From NCBI GenBank assembly GCA_002699585.1, contig PABP01000011.1, positions 1 to 64,000 of the forward strand: a stretch of DNA of 64,000 bases. The letters are read 5' to 3'. Origin of the DNA: Anaerolineaceae bacterium (lineage in GTDB: Bacteria; Chloroflexota; Anaerolineae; Aggregatilineales; Phototrophicaceae). Within the stretch, counting starts at the first letter, position 1; each line of letters opens with the position of its first letter. This document shows, piece by piece, positions 22,306-31,184 of the stretch. Both the position numbers and the translations under genes were made by a program. Under the pieces are notes generated by a model. The model was not told the DNA's origin and did no database searches. It worked only from the letters and a program-made list of their open reading frames with translations.

Positions 22306-23007
22306 ATGGACATGGTGTTTGAAGGCTTTCCAGCAGGCGCGGGGCAATTTCTGCGGGATTTGCGCGACAACAACAATAAAGAATGGTTCGAAGCGCATAA
22401 ACAGACCTACATCGACGCCCTTCGAACCCCAGCCCAGGCTTTTGTGATGGTGGTTGGGGAACGCTTGCAAGACATTATTTCGCCAGAGGTCTATTACGAC
22501 ACACGCACCAATGGCTCCGGCTCGCTAATGCGCATCAATCGTGATGTGCGCTTTAGCAAGGACAAATCGTCTTATAAAGAAAACCTGGCCATGATCTGGT
22601 GGCAGGGACCAGGCAAGAAAATGCAGAATCCGGCCTTTGGTTTGCAGATCACGCCCACAGGCGTCGGCATGATGGCGGGTATGTTCGGCTTTGATAAGGA
22701 CCAATTGGTTCTTTATCGAGATGCGGTTGATGACGATAAAAAGGGCAAGGTACTTGAATCGGCTGTCGCCAAAGTGCAGAAAGCGGGCGACTATGAGCTA
22801 TTTGGTGAAGCGCTCAAGAAAGTACCGCGCGGCTATGACGCCGACCATCCGCGTGCGGACCTGCTGAAGTACAAAGGACTGTACGCCCATCTGAAGCAGG
22901 ATTTGCCGCAGGAGATCATCAACAGCGCCGATTTCGTAGACATTACCGTCGAGCATCTGGTGAACATGGCCCCGATTCAACAGTGGTTGGTGCAGGTGAT
23001 GAGTTGA
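22306..23007 (+). CDS. DUF2461 (TIGR02453) family protein
   Basis: Soluble protein of 233 residues matching the DUF2461 family: FLRDLRDNNNKEWFEAHKQTY at the N-terminus, LMRINRDVRFSKDKSSYKEN in the middle and LLKYKGLYAHLKQDLP near the C-terminus are family landmarks. The biochemical function is unknown. The ribosome site GGAGG lies 6-7 bases before the ATG. It is divergent from an HxlR regulator, which may control it. Confidence 0.85.
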   Translation: MDMVFEGFPAGAGQFLRDLRDNNNKEWFEAHKQTYIDALRTPAQAFVMVVGERLQDIISPEVYYDTRTNGSGSLMRINRDVRFSKDKSSYKENLAMIWWQGPGKKMQNPAFGLQITPTGVGMMAGMFGFDKDQLVLYRDAVDDDKKGKVLESAVAKVQKAGDYELFGEALKKVPRGYDADHPRADLLKYKGLYAHLKQDLPQEIINSADFVDITVEHLVNMAPIQQWLVQVMS

Positions 23008-23035
23008 GTTTTTCTGTCGTAAGCGTGGACTATGT

Positions 23036-23156
23036 TTACTAGACCCCTATCCTCGCTCCTTTCCCCATGAGGTGCAAGGATGCCTTTCTTAGTCATTTGC
23101 CAGCAGACAAAAGTCCCCTCACATCATGGGGAGGGGATTTAGGGGTGGGGTCTTTG
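23036..23156 (+). repeat. Dispersed intergenic repeat, full copy
   Basis: Begins AGACCCCTATCCTCGCTCC and ends AGGGGATTTAGGGGTGGGG, with AAGGATGCCTTTCTT inside; matched by copies at 39045-39155 (plus) and 30250-30330 (minus). The ends are G/C-rich and partly complementary, so the transcript could fold. It carries no coding gene. Confidence 0.75.
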
Positions 23157-23157
23157 A

Positions 23158-23871
23158 TTAGCTTTTTAGAGTAGTCAAACATGCCGCCAGATCGGTTTCT
23201 TCGGTGGCATCGGCGGCGAGGGTCAGCCAGTTGAGCGTGGGCACCTGCCCAATTACGGCAGGTAGGCTGTCGGGTAGGGTGCGTCCGGGGCCGCTGATAT
23301 GCGCATAGGTAATGCGGTCGGCGTAGTTGGACCATTTTTCGTCGGATGTATCCGACGTGCAGGGCGCAATGAACAGGTGGTGCGGCTTACGCACCGCGTT
23401 GTACCAGTCCCAGGCTTCCTTGACCGTATGGACGATAGCCGAATCCGCTGTGGGCTGCATATGAAGTTCGACGCCCATCGCATAGGCCAGGTCGGGCATA
23501 TTGGATAGAATCCACTTGAGGCCGCGTGGTTGTTCCGCTTCTTCGACCGGGTCCGCGCCACTGTTGCGCCAGTGTGGCACAAACAGCACATGCTGGACGC
23601 GCAGGTCGGTGGCATCCGCCAGTGATTGTTGAAAAAGGCTCAGGGCGGCGCTGCGTGCTGCGCGGTCTGCGGCCAAGAAGGGATGCTTACCTGTGTTCAC
23701 GGCGGCGATGGGCACGCCCGTATGCTCGATAGCGTGAGCATAGCCCATAAAATCGGCAGCCAGGGCAGCGGCATCGACCTCAACCCCATCGAAGCCCATA
23801 TCACGGGCGGCAGCAAAACGCGCTGAAGGCTCATCACCCGGCAATAAGTGTTCCTGAATGCCCCACTGCAT
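23158..23871 (-). CDS. Xylose-isomerase-like TIM-barrel protein
   Basis: 237-residue protein of the sugar phosphate isomerase/epimerase type (TIM barrel): QWGIQEHLLPG, GFDGVEVDAAAL, IAAVNTGKHPFL, VQHVLFVPHWR, GVELHMQPTADS and ITYAHISGPGR mark successive strands, with Glu, His and Asp ligands of the metal site partly visible. The ATG at 23871 has GGGAG about 8 bases upstream; an in-frame ATG 84 bases earlier would add an unrelated tail. It stands alone, abutting the repeat on its 3-prime side. The substrate is unknown. Confidence 0.7.
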   Translation of the reverse strand: MQWGIQEHLLPGDEPSARFAAARDMGFDGVEVDAAALAADFMGYAHAIEHTGVPIAAVNTGKHPFLAADRAARSAALSLFQQSLADATDLRVQHVLFVPHWRNSGADPVEEAEQPRGLKWILSNMPDLAYAMGVELHMQPTADSAIVHTVKEAWDWYNAVRKPHHLFIAPCTSDTSDEKWSNYADRITYAHISGPGRTLPDSLPAVIGQVPTLNWLTLAADATEETDLAACLTTLKS

Positions 23872-23965
23872 AAGTTTTGCTCCCGAATCGCTATAGACTG
23901 ATTGCATTTTGCTGAACGTCAGCATCATAACGGATACATTCGTCAGGTCAAGCATTTGCCGTTTT

Positions 23966-23974
23966 TGCTATGCT
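23966..23974 (+). promoter_or_regulatory. Extended -10 candidate
   Basis: TGC TATGCT, identical to the box at 26547-26555, 75 bases before the DUF6544-like gene. No clear -35. Confidence 0.4.
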
Positions 23975-24048
23975 AAGGATGCATCAAAAAGATAGGTTTA
24001 TACGTAATTTGGAGTGTGACTTAGATTAAACAGAAAGTGCATTGACGT

Positions 24049-24858
24049 ATGTTTTTGCTGTATGCAGCCCTGATTGTTGTCTTGCTGATCGTAGGCGGGT
24101 GGATGGGCTTGCGAATCTGGCCTCGCCCGTTCCCCACCTATGAGGCGCCACGCCCCAAGTTCGACACTGTTCCTTTGCCAGATAATTTGCCGCCGCCTGT
24201 CGAGCGCTACTTCCGCGCTACCTTTGGCGACGAGGTGCCCGTTATTCACTCAGCGGTGATTACAGGCCGCGCGAATTTGCGCCTGGGGCCGATTCCCTTC
24301 CTGGGGCGCTTCCGCTTTACGCATGAAGCCGGACAGAATTACCGTCACTATATCGAAGCGACGTTGTTTGGCCGTCCGCTGATGAAGGTCAACGAGCGTT
24401 ATCTGGACGGTGTCGGGCGTATGGAGCTGCCTGTTGGCGTGATCGATAATGACCCCAAGATGAATCAGGCGGCGAACCTGGGCCTATGGGGTGAGTCCAT
24501 GTGGCTGCCCTCTATCTTCCTGACCGATGCGCGCGTTCGCTGGGAACCGCTGGATGATCACAGCGCCTATCTGATTGTGCCCTTTGAGGACGAAGAAGAG
24601 ACATTTACTGTGCATTTTGATCCACGTACAGGTCTTTTCCAGCGGATGGAAATCATGCGTTGGCGTGATGTCAAAGATACGGCCAAGACGCGCTGGATAT
24701 TGGAGCCACAGGGTTGGGTGACGTTCAATGGCATCAAAGTGCCATCCCCGGCCAGCGCCACCTGGGAGCCAGACGGCAAGCCCTGGTTGATCTGCCATGT
24801 GGAAGATGTAGCCTTCAATGCTGATGTTAGCACCTATGTACGGGCGCATGGCCTATGA
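24049..24858 (+). CDS. Membrane-anchored DUF6544-like protein
   Basis: 269-residue protein with one N-terminal membrane segment (LLYAALIVVLLIVGGWMGL) and a large beta-rich domain. PPPVERYFRATFGDEVPVI, NLRLGPIPFLGRFRFTHEA and the LPSIFLTDARVRWEPLDDH stretch resemble DUF6544 proteins, which look like lipid- or lipoprotein-binding barrels; the function is unknown. The ribosome site is weak. A strong terminator follows, so it is monocistronic. Confidence 0.65.
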   Translation: MFLLYAALIVVLLIVGGWMGLRIWPRPFPTYEAPRPKFDTVPLPDNLPPPVERYFRATFGDEVPVIHSAVITGRANLRLGPIPFLGRFRFTHEAGQNYRHYIEATLFGRPLMKVNERYLDGVGRMELPVGVIDNDPKMNQAANLGLWGESMWLPSIFLTDARVRWEPLDDHSAYLIVPFEDEEETFTVHFDPRTGLFQRMEIMRWRDVKDTAKTRWILEPQGWVTFNGIKVPSPASATWEPDGKPWLICHVEDVAFNADVSTYVRAHGL

Positions 24859-24890
24859 GTTAATCGAGTCGTTCTCTGCGACCGTTATTG

Positions 24891-24921
24891 AAAAGAGCGC
24901 CCACCTGGGACGCTCTTTTTG
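24891..24921 (+). terminator. Terminator of the DUF6544-like gene
   Basis: AAAAGAGCG ... CGCTCTTTTT hairpin 35 bases after the stop, ending in a T-run. It may also serve the convergent trpB2 gene. Confidence 0.8.
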
Positions 24922-24939
24922 CTTTGTATGCTAGCTGTT

Positions 24940-26304
24940 CTAGATCTGTGGCAGATTGGCCATCGCCGCATCAATGGCTTCCTGCGGGTACTCATAGTCA
25001 CTGAGTTCATTGCCCAGGTAGGCATCATAGGCACTCATGTCAAAGTGGCCGTGCCCACACAGGTTGAACAGAATGACGCGCTTTTCGCCAGCTTCTTTAG
25101 CGGCGAGCGCCTCGCGGATGGCCCCGGCGATGCCATGTGCTGCTTCCGGCGCAGGGACGATGCCTTCGGCGCGGGCGAAGGCCAATGCGGCGCTGAAGGT
25201 TTCCATCTGTGGGATGGCTGCCGCTTCCATCAGGCCCTGGTCGTACATTTCGCAGATAATCGAGGCCATACCGTGATAGCGCAGGCCACCCGCATGCAGC
25301 GGCGGCGGCACATAGTCATGGCCCAATGTGTACATCTTGACCAGAGGTGTCATTCCGGCTGTATCGCCAAAATCATAGGCATATTTGCCGCGCGTCAGAC
25401 TGGGACAAGCTGCGGGTTCGACACCGAGCAACCGCGTTTTCTTGCCGTTTCGCAGGTTTTCATGCAAGAAGGGCAGCGAAATTCCGGCGAAGTTGCTGCC
25501 GCCGCCCGTTGGGCCAATCACCACATCAGGATACTCGTCAGCCAGTTCCATCTGCTTGAGGCACTCCTGCCCGATGACGGTCTGATGCGTCAACACATGA
25601 TTGAGGACGCTGCCCAGGGCGTATTTGTATTTGCCGCCGCTGGTCGCCGCGACTTCCACCGCTTCGCTGATGGCGATACCTAGTGACCCGGTGCTGTCGG
25701 GGTCTTTTTCCAGGATGGCGCGACCTGCCTGGGTGGTATCGCTGGGGCTGGGCGTCACACTCGCGCCGAAGGTCTGCATAATCGCGCGACGATAGGGCTT
25801 CTGGTTGTAGCTGATCTTCACCATATAGACGAAGCATTCCATATCGAAGAAATTGCACGCCTGAGAAAGGGCCGTGCCCCACTGTCCGGCTCCTGTTTCG
25901 GTCGTTAAGCCGGTGATGCCTTCCTGTTTGTTGTAATAGGCCTGGGGGGTCGCCGTGTTGAGCTTGTGACTGCCGCTGGGGGAGACGCCCTCGTATTTGT
26001 AATAGATATGCGCCGGGGTATCGAGTGCTTTTTCCAGACGCCGGGCGCGCAACAAGGGGGTCGGTCGCCATAATTTGTAGATTTCGCGCACTTCTTCCGG
26101 GATGTCGATGTATCGTTCCTGGCTGACTTCCTGCATGATGAGCGCCATCGGGAATAGCGGCGACAGATCATCAGGACCAACGGGTTGATGGGTGCCGGGA
26201 TGCAGCACAGGCGGCAGCGGGCGCGGTAAATCCGCCTGGATGTTGTACCAGTGATGCGGAATCTCGCTCTGCGGCAGGTCATAACGTGTGATGGAATCGG
26301 ACAT
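24940..26304 (-). CDS. trpB2: TrpB2-like PLP-dependent tryptophan synthase beta chain
   Basis: PLP enzyme of the TrpB2 family, 454 residues, longer than classical TrpB as expected. The PLP lysine is Lys114 in [13 protein letters not shown], and the phosphate-binding loop is [38 protein letters not shown] and [13 protein letters not shown] are also family landmarks. It would make tryptophan from indole and serine, or salvage indole. No trpA or other trp gene is near, which is usual for trpB2. The ATG at 26304 has AAAGGG upstream. Confidence 0.9.
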   Translation of the reverse strand: MSDSITRYDLPQSEIPHHWYNIQADLPRPLPPVLHPGTHQPVGPDDLSPLFPMALIMQEVSQERYIDIPEEVREIYKLWRPTPLLRARRLEKALDTPAHIYYKYEGVSPSGSHKLNTATPQAYYNKQEGITGLTTETGAGQWGTALSQACNFFDMECFVYMVKISYNQKPYRRAIMQTFGASVTPSPSDTTQAGRAILEKDPDSTGSLGIAISEAVEVAATSGGKYKYALGSVLNHVLTHQTVIGQECLKQMELADEYPDVVIGPTGGGSNFAGISLPFLHENLRNGKKTRLLGVEPAACPSLTRGKYAYDFGDTAGMTPLVKMYTLGHDYVPPPLHAGGLRYHGMASIICEMYDQGLMEAAAIPQMETFSAALAFARAEGIVPAPEAAHGIAGAIREALAAKEAGEKRVILFNLCGHGHFDMSAYDAYLGNELSDYEYPQEAIDAAMANLPQI

Positions 26305-26526
26305 CAGAACCCTTTCTCTCTTCAAACAATTTGGCTAATAAGTGAGGCGTAGCAAAGTGTAATAGGTTGCAGGTGAATCTGCAAAAATGTCGCTTTATGG
26401 ACAGGTGTAAAACGATAAACAGCTAAAGCTGATGCCACCTGTTAGCCGCTGCCGCGGGTATGTTATTTGCGGCTCCTGGATGCCATTGGGGCCATTGTCA
26501 CAATAGCGACTTGGACAGTCTGACCA

Positions 26527-26555
26527 TTGTCGGCAGGTGGCCCCCTTGCTATGCT
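26527..26555 (+). promoter_or_regulatory. Promoter of the sulfatase-like gene
   Basis: TTGTCG (26527-26532), 17-base spacer and extended -10 TGC TATGCT (26550-26555), about 58 bases before the ATG at 26614. Confidence 0.6.
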
Positions 26556-26613
26556 TGATGGCTCAACGGACCAGACCAAATCACTTGCAAGGCTGCAACC
26601 AACAGGGACCCTC

Positions 26614-28140
26614 ATGGCAGCAAAGCCCAACATCCTCTTCATTGTGCTGGATACTCAACGGCGGGACCGCCTTTCATTATATGGTCATCAACGAGACACA
26701 TCGCCACAGCTTGATGCCTTCGCCCAGGATGCAACTATTTTTGAGCGGGCCATCGCTCCGGCACAGTGGACGATTCCGGCGCATGGGTCATTGTTTACCG
26801 GGCTGTATCCGGGGGCACATCAGTTGCAGCAGGCGCACCAGGCCTTGCCGCATGAGCACATCACCCTGGCGGAACATCTGCAAGCGGCAGGCTACCACAC
26901 GACCGCGTTTTGCAACAATCCGATGGTTGGCTTGCTGGAGACAGGCTTACAGCGTGGGTTCCACCATTTTTTCAATTATGCAGGGGCTTCGCCCAATCGC
27001 CCGGTGGATATGCGCCGCAGCGGGCCGCGCAAAGCCGTGGCGACCCAGTTCCGCAAGCTGGCGCGCAAAGTCACCAACCAGTTCGCCCACAATGACATGA
27101 TGTTCAAGTTGTCACTGAATCCGCTGGTGGTGCCGATCTGGTCGCGCATGGTTAATTACAAGGGCAACACCGAGCGCTCCATCGATGATTTGATTGATTA
27201 CCTGGGGACCGAGCGGGCTGGTAGCTCACAAAAGCCGCTGTTTACCTTCCTCAATTTGATGGGCACGCACACGCCCTACCGTCCACCACAGGATGTGGTC
27301 GAACGTATTGCGCCGTCGATTAAGCACGATAAACATGCCTGGCGCTTTATTACAGAGCACAATGCCGATGCTGGCGCGTGGATCAGCCCAGCCGACCCGC
27401 CGCTGGCAGACTGGCAGCGCGATACGCTATCGACGTTTTACGATGCGGAAATCATGGACCAGGATGTGCACCTGGGCCGCTTGTTTGCCTATTTAGAAGC
27501 CAGTGGCGCCCTGGATGACACGGTGGTCATCATTGCAGCCGATCATGGCGAAGGGCATGGCGACCATGACTTCGTCGGCCACAGCTTCGTCGTGTATCAG
27601 GAATTGGTGCATGTGCCGCTGATGATTCACTATCCTGAGCGCTTCCCGGCCAAGCGCATACCGACCAACGTATCGACACGACGTATTTACCATACAATCC
27701 TGGAAATGGCCGGACTGTACCCTGACAGCGATGTCGAAGCCCTGTCTCTGACGCGCTCGCTCAATGGTGTGCCTGATCCTGAAGGCGGCGTTGCCTTCTC
27801 CGAGGCGTTCCCGCCGGATAATTTGCTGACGATTCTTGATGAGCGTATGCCGGGGATCGTCACCAACCGCAAGCTGACCCAGGTGCGGCGTGGTGTCTAC
27901 GATGGCGATCATAAGTTGGCGATGGTCGGTGATGACGTGGAAAATCTCTTCCATGTGGCCAGTGATCCCAGCGAAGTCAGTGATGTTGCTGAAGAAAAGC
28001 CCGACCTGGCGGAAACGTTGCGTCAGCGCGTGTCGCAGTTTGTGGATGATGCCAGCAAAGAGAAGGCCAAAGCCACCTACAACGGCGGCGTTAGCAAGGA
28101 AATGATGGATAACTTGCGCGCCCTCGGCTACATCGAATAA
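26614..28140 (+). CDS. Sulfatase-like alkaline phosphatase superfamily hydrolase
   Basis: 508-residue enzyme of the alkaline phosphatase/sulfatase superfamily. NILFIVLDTQRRD supplies the first metal ligand (Asp13), and IIAADHGEGHGDH gives the second Asp-His pair. The nucleophile region reads WTIPAHGSLFTG (Thr53) in place of the C/S-x-P-x-R motif of formylglycine sulfatases, so the nucleophile is probably Thr, as in phospho- or phosphonate-transferases, and no FGly maturation is expected. There is no signal peptide, so it is probably cytoplasmic. The ATG at 26614 has AGGGACC upstream and follows a good promoter. The true substrate (sulfate or phosphate ester) is uncertain. Confidence 0.82.
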   Translation: MAAKPNILFIVLDTQRRDRLSLYGHQRDTSPQLDAFAQDATIFERAIAPAQWTIPAHGSLFTGLYPGAHQLQQAHQALPHEHITLAEHLQAAGYHTTAFCNNPMVGLLETGLQRGFHHFFNYAGASPNRPVDMRRSGPRKAVATQFRKLARKVTNQFAHNDMMFKLSLNPLVVPIWSRMVNYKGNTERSIDDLIDYLGTERAGSSQKPLFTFLNLMGTHTPYRPPQDVVERIAPSIKHDKHAWRFITEHNADAGAWISPADPPLADWQRDTLSTFYDAEIMDQDVHLGRLFAYLEASGALDDTVVIIAADHGEGHGDHDFVGHSFVVYQELVHVPLMIHYPERFPAKRIPTNVSTRRIYHTILEMAGLYPDSDVEALSLTRSLNGVPDPEGGVAFSEAFPPDNLLTILDERMPGIVTNRKLTQVRRGVYDGDHKLAMVGDDVENLFHVASDPSEVSDVAEEKPDLAETLRQRVSQFVDDASKEKAKATYNGGVSKEMMDNLRALGYIE

Positions 28141-28210
28141 GGCCCCATTCTCAACAGGTTTGTAAGAATGAGGCCCGATAACTGCTGTATGTGAGGTCTA
28201 AGCGTGGCGC

Positions 28211-29665
28211 TTAAGCGTCATAGGAGCTGGCTGTGATATTACCCCCTGTGCCGGTCCAGTTGGTATGGAAGAACTCGCCGCGTGGTTGGTCGACGCGCTC
28301 ATAAGTATGGGCGCCGAAGTAATCACGTTGCGCTTGCAGCAAGTTGGCTGGCAACCTGCCATGACGATAGCCGTCATAGAAGGCGAGCGCGCTCGACAGG
28401 GCAGGTACCGGAACGCCCACTTTAGCAGCTTCCGCGACTACAGTGCGCAATGCGGTATTCGATAGCTGCATTTGCTCATTGAAGTAATCATCGAGCAGCA
28501 GATTGACCAGGGCCGGGTTGTTGTCAAAAGCCGCTTTGATCTTGCCCAGGAATTGTGACCGGATAATACAGCCTTCGCGCCACATCAACGCGATACCGCC
28601 GTAATTCAAATTCCATTCATATTCAGCTGCCGCCGTCCGCATCAGCATATATCCCTGCGTATAAGAGATGATCTTGGCCGCATAGAGCGCGTTTTCGAGA
28701 TGATTGAGAAACTCGCTGCGGTCAACTTCAATGGATAACTCTGGTCCCTGGAGTACTTCTGAAGCGGCGACACGTTCCTCTTTGAGCGCCGATAAGAACC
28801 GCGCAAATACTGCTTCGCCGATGAGCGTCAGCGGAGTGCCTTCGTCCAGGGCTGTGATGGCAGTCCATTTACCCGTGCCTTTTTGTCCGGCTGTATCAAG
28901 AATTTGATCGACAACGTAGTCGCCATTTTCATCTTGATAGGCGAGAATATCGCGCGTAATTTCAATCAGGTAGGAATCAAGCTTACCAGTGTTCCACCGG
29001 TTGAATGTCTCGCTCATTTCGGCATTGGACATGCCCAAGCCGGATTTCATCAGGTCATACACTTCGCAAATCAACTGCATATCACCATATTCAATGCCGT
29101 TATGCACCATTTTGACGAAGTGACCCGCGCCATTTTCCCCAACCCAATCGCAGCATGGGGTGCCGTCATCGACTTTGGCGGCGATGGATTGCAAAATATC
29201 TTTAACATGTGGCCAGGCTTCCGGTGACCCACCGGGCATGATGGAAGGACCATGTCGTGCGCCTTCTTCACCACCCGATACGCCCGTACCGATGAACAGC
29301 AGCCCCTTTGATTCGAGATACTCTGTCCGACGGATCGAGTCGGCGTAGTTGGAGTTGCCACCATCGATGATGATGTCGCCTTCTTCTAAATGCGGGAGCA
29401 GTTGCTCAATCGTCGCATCGACCGCCGGACCCGCTTTAATCATCAGCATGACGCGGCGCGGCCGTTTGAGATTGGCAATGAGTTCTTCAATAGAGTGTGT
29501 CCCAATAATGGTGGTGTCTTTTGCTTCGCCTTCGATGAAGGCATCGACTTTAGATGTTGTTCGGTTGTAGACTGCGACCGTGAAGCCATGATCGTACATA
29601 TTCAGAATTAAATTCTGTCCCATAACCGCCAGGCCAATGACCCCAATATCTGCACTTGCTTCCAC
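28211..29665 (-). CDS. gnd: 6-phosphogluconate dehydrogenase, decarboxylating
   Basis: Cytoplasmic enzyme of the oxidative pentose phosphate pathway, converting 6-phosphogluconate to ribulose 5-phosphate with NAD(P)H. 484 residues, the long-form size. The Rossmann motif is IGVIGLAVMGQNL; substrate and catalytic motifs are GTGVSGGEEGARHGPSIMPGG and HFVKMVHNGIEYGDMQ; the C-terminal domain (GKWTAITALDEGTP, YGGIALMWREGCIIRS, QAQRDYFGAHTYER) is intact. The start is GTG at 29665 because AGGAG lies 7 bases before it; a TTG 15 bases upstream overlaps that ribosome site. It is transcribed alone. Confidence 0.95.
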   Translation of the reverse strand: MEASADIGVIGLAVMGQNLILNMYDHGFTVAVYNRTTSKVDAFIEGEAKDTTIIGTHSIEELIANLKRPRRVMLMIKAGPAVDATIEQLLPHLEEGDIIIDGGNSNYADSIRRTEYLESKGLLFIGTGVSGGEEGARHGPSIMPGGSPEAWPHVKDILQSIAAKVDDGTPCCDWVGENGAGHFVKMVHNGIEYGDMQLICEVYDLMKSGLGMSNAEMSETFNRWNTGKLDSYLIEITRDILAYQDENGDYVVDQILDTAGQKGTGKWTAITALDEGTPLTLIGEAVFARFLSALKEERVAASEVLQGPELSIEVDRSEFLNHLENALYAAKIISYTQGYMLMRTAAAEYEWNLNYGGIALMWREGCIIRSQFLGKIKAAFDNNPALVNLLLDDYFNEQMQLSNTALRTVVAEAAKVGVPVPALSSALAFYDGYRHGRLPANLLQAQRDYFGAHTYERVDQPRGEFFHTNWTGTGGNITASSYDA

Positions 29666-29908
29666 GGGATGTCTCCTCAATTTGAGTGTTGTAGATCCCC
29701 AAAATTATACCGAACTTGACACTATATTTCCTCTGAGTATGGAAACTGGTTCTAAGTGTCAGATGTCGTTGCCTTTGATTCCATTAGAGTGAATCTCAGG
29801 CGGATTTTTCTCAAAACGCCACCCAAACCCTTGCCGATACATTGTCAAACTAGGCCAAAAAGGCCCCTTAAACCGGGCACGTCTTTAGTTTCGCACAATG
29901 GGGCGCTG

Positions 29909-29917
29909 TGTTATACT
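29909..29917 (+). promoter_or_regulatory. Leaderless promoter with extended -10
   Basis: TGT TATACT (29912-29917) with 7 bases to the ATG at 29925, so transcription should begin at the start codon. A weak TTTCGC -35 lies 17 bases upstream. Confidence 0.5.
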
Positions 29918-29924
29918 GCGTTTT

Positions 29925-30203
29925 ATGGCGAACGAATATCTCCCGCAGGGCAATGACCCGCTTCTCCCCGACGATGATTGGTTGACACAGGCACTCCATC
30001 GGGGATGGGCGCCGTCACTGCATTTGCTGCTTGATGTGGTGGAACCGGTCGGTCCGTTGGTCGCTCAGGTGGCCTTCGTTTTGCAGCCTGCGAGTATGAT
30101 TTTCGGCGCCGGGGAGATTGTGCGGGGCTTGGCAAACGCGCTAGAAACGCCGGAAGGCATTGCAGCCATTCGACAGCGGCTGGCTGATGAAGAAACACCT
30201 TGA
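29925..30203 (+). CDS. Small hypothetical protein, 92 aa
   Basis: Unrecognised small protein: an acidic Asp/Pro-rich start (NDPLLPDDDWLTQALHRGW), then a hydrophobic middle (LLLDVVEPVGPLVAQVAFVLQPASMIF) that could touch a membrane. The case for a real gene is the promoter with a -10 box exactly 7 bases from its ATG, plus normal codon use. It is followed by a dispersed repeat and lies 215 bases upstream of the DUF6754 cluster. No function can be assigned. Confidence 0.55.
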   Translation: MANEYLPQGNDPLLPDDDWLTQALHRGWAPSLHLLLDVVEPVGPLVAQVAFVLQPASMIFGAGEIVRGLANALETPEGIAAIRQRLADEETP

Positions 30204-30249
30204 CCCTGAGCACAACCAAAGCCTGATGAATCGTGTGACTGGCAAACTC

Positions 30250-30330
30250 CACCCCTAAAACAGTAACCGCTAGGGTTGCCTAAGAGGCATCTTTCCAACG
30301 CATGGAGGAAGGATTGAGGATAGGGGTCCA
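30250..30330 (-). repeat. Dispersed intergenic repeat, shorter diverged copy
   Basis: Inverted relative to the copies at 23036 and 39045: on the minus strand it reads GGACCCCTATCCTCAATCC, then AAAGATGCCTCTTAGG, then TTTTAGGGGTGG. The middle is shortened. It sits just upstream of the DUF6754 cluster. Confidence 0.6.
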
Positions 30331-30342
30331 GGGAAGCATCGT

Positions 30343-30372
30343 TTGCTCGTATAGCACTTGAACAGATATGTT
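30343..30372 (+). promoter_or_regulatory. Possible promoter of the DUF6754 cluster
   Basis: TTGCTC (30343-30348), 18-base spacer and TATGTT (30367-30372), 46 bases before the GTG start. It is the only reasonable match in this gap. Confidence 0.35.
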
Positions 30373-30418
30373 ATGTGATTGAGGTAGTAGTTCATTATTT
30401 CACCACAGGGAGACCGCT

Positions 30419-31171
30419 GTGGCATCTGACGTACAAATCATCACGATATTGATTATTTTGTTCACCTTCGCAGCTTCGTTGATTATTCGGCGCAGGCGTC
30501 CACTGCCGATGCGAGCCATCAGCGCCTATGATGTGCTGCCGGACCTGGCTAATGAGAGTATCGAAGCCAGCCGCCCGCTGCACATCGGCCTGGGTGGCGC
30601 CGAACTGGGGAGTGAAAACACCATGCTGGCGCTGGTCGCGGCGGAAGCGGCCTATTATGCGATCCAGCCAGCGACAATCAGTGATGCGCCCCCGATTGTG
30701 ACCACATCTGAGACGAGTACGATTCCGTTGGCAGTCGATACGCTGCGCCGGGCCTATGCCTCACGCGGCATGATTGATGCCTACCGGGGCACCTCCGCGC
30801 GCTGGTACCCGGCAGGTCCGCGTGCGTTGGCCTATTCCGGTGCGCTGACTACACTCCCTGCGGATGACCACATCAGTAGCCATGTGCTGGTCGGCGAATA
30901 TGGCGTGGAACTGGCGCTGGTGCTGGCATCAGCCAGCCGACGCGGCCTGACGACGATTGCCACCAGCAATTCCCTGACTGGGCAGGCGGTGGCCTATGCG
31001 ATGGCTGACCATGCCTTGCTTGGTGATGAATTGTTCGGCGGGGCGGCTTACCTGGGCAAACTGCCACATCTATCCAATCGCAACGTCACTATCGACTTGC
31101 TGCGTTGGGTGCTAATCGTAATTATTGTACTTTTGATGGCCTATAACCTGGCCCAGCAATTCGGCAGTTAG
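30419..31171 (+). CDS. DUF6754 membrane protein
   Basis: 250-residue membrane protein with one N-terminal segment (IITILIILFTFAASLIIRRRRP) and one C-terminal segment (WVLIVIIVLLMAYNLA). The soluble middle matches my memory of DUF6754: SRPLHIGLGGAELGSENTML, TLRRAYASRGMIDAYRGTSA, HISSHVLVGEYGVELALVLA and HALLGDELFGGAAYLGK. The function is unknown. The start is GTG with GGGAGACC as the ribosome site. It is the first gene of a co-directional run reaching to 41473; the next gene starts 13 bases downstream, so they are co-transcribed. It probably forms the membrane base of the proposed complex. Confidence 0.75.
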   Translation: MASDVQIITILIILFTFAASLIIRRRRPLPMRAISAYDVLPDLANESIEASRPLHIGLGGAELGSENTMLALVAAEAAYYAIQPATISDAPPIVTTSETSTIPLAVDTLRRAYASRGMIDAYRGTSARWYPAGPRALAYSGALTTLPADDHISSHVLVGEYGVELALVLASASRRGLTTIATSNSLTGQAVAYAMADHALLGDELFGGAAYLGKLPHLSNRNVTIDLLRWVLIVIIVLLMAYNLAQQFGS

Positions 31172-31184
31172 CGAGGGGGCCGCG

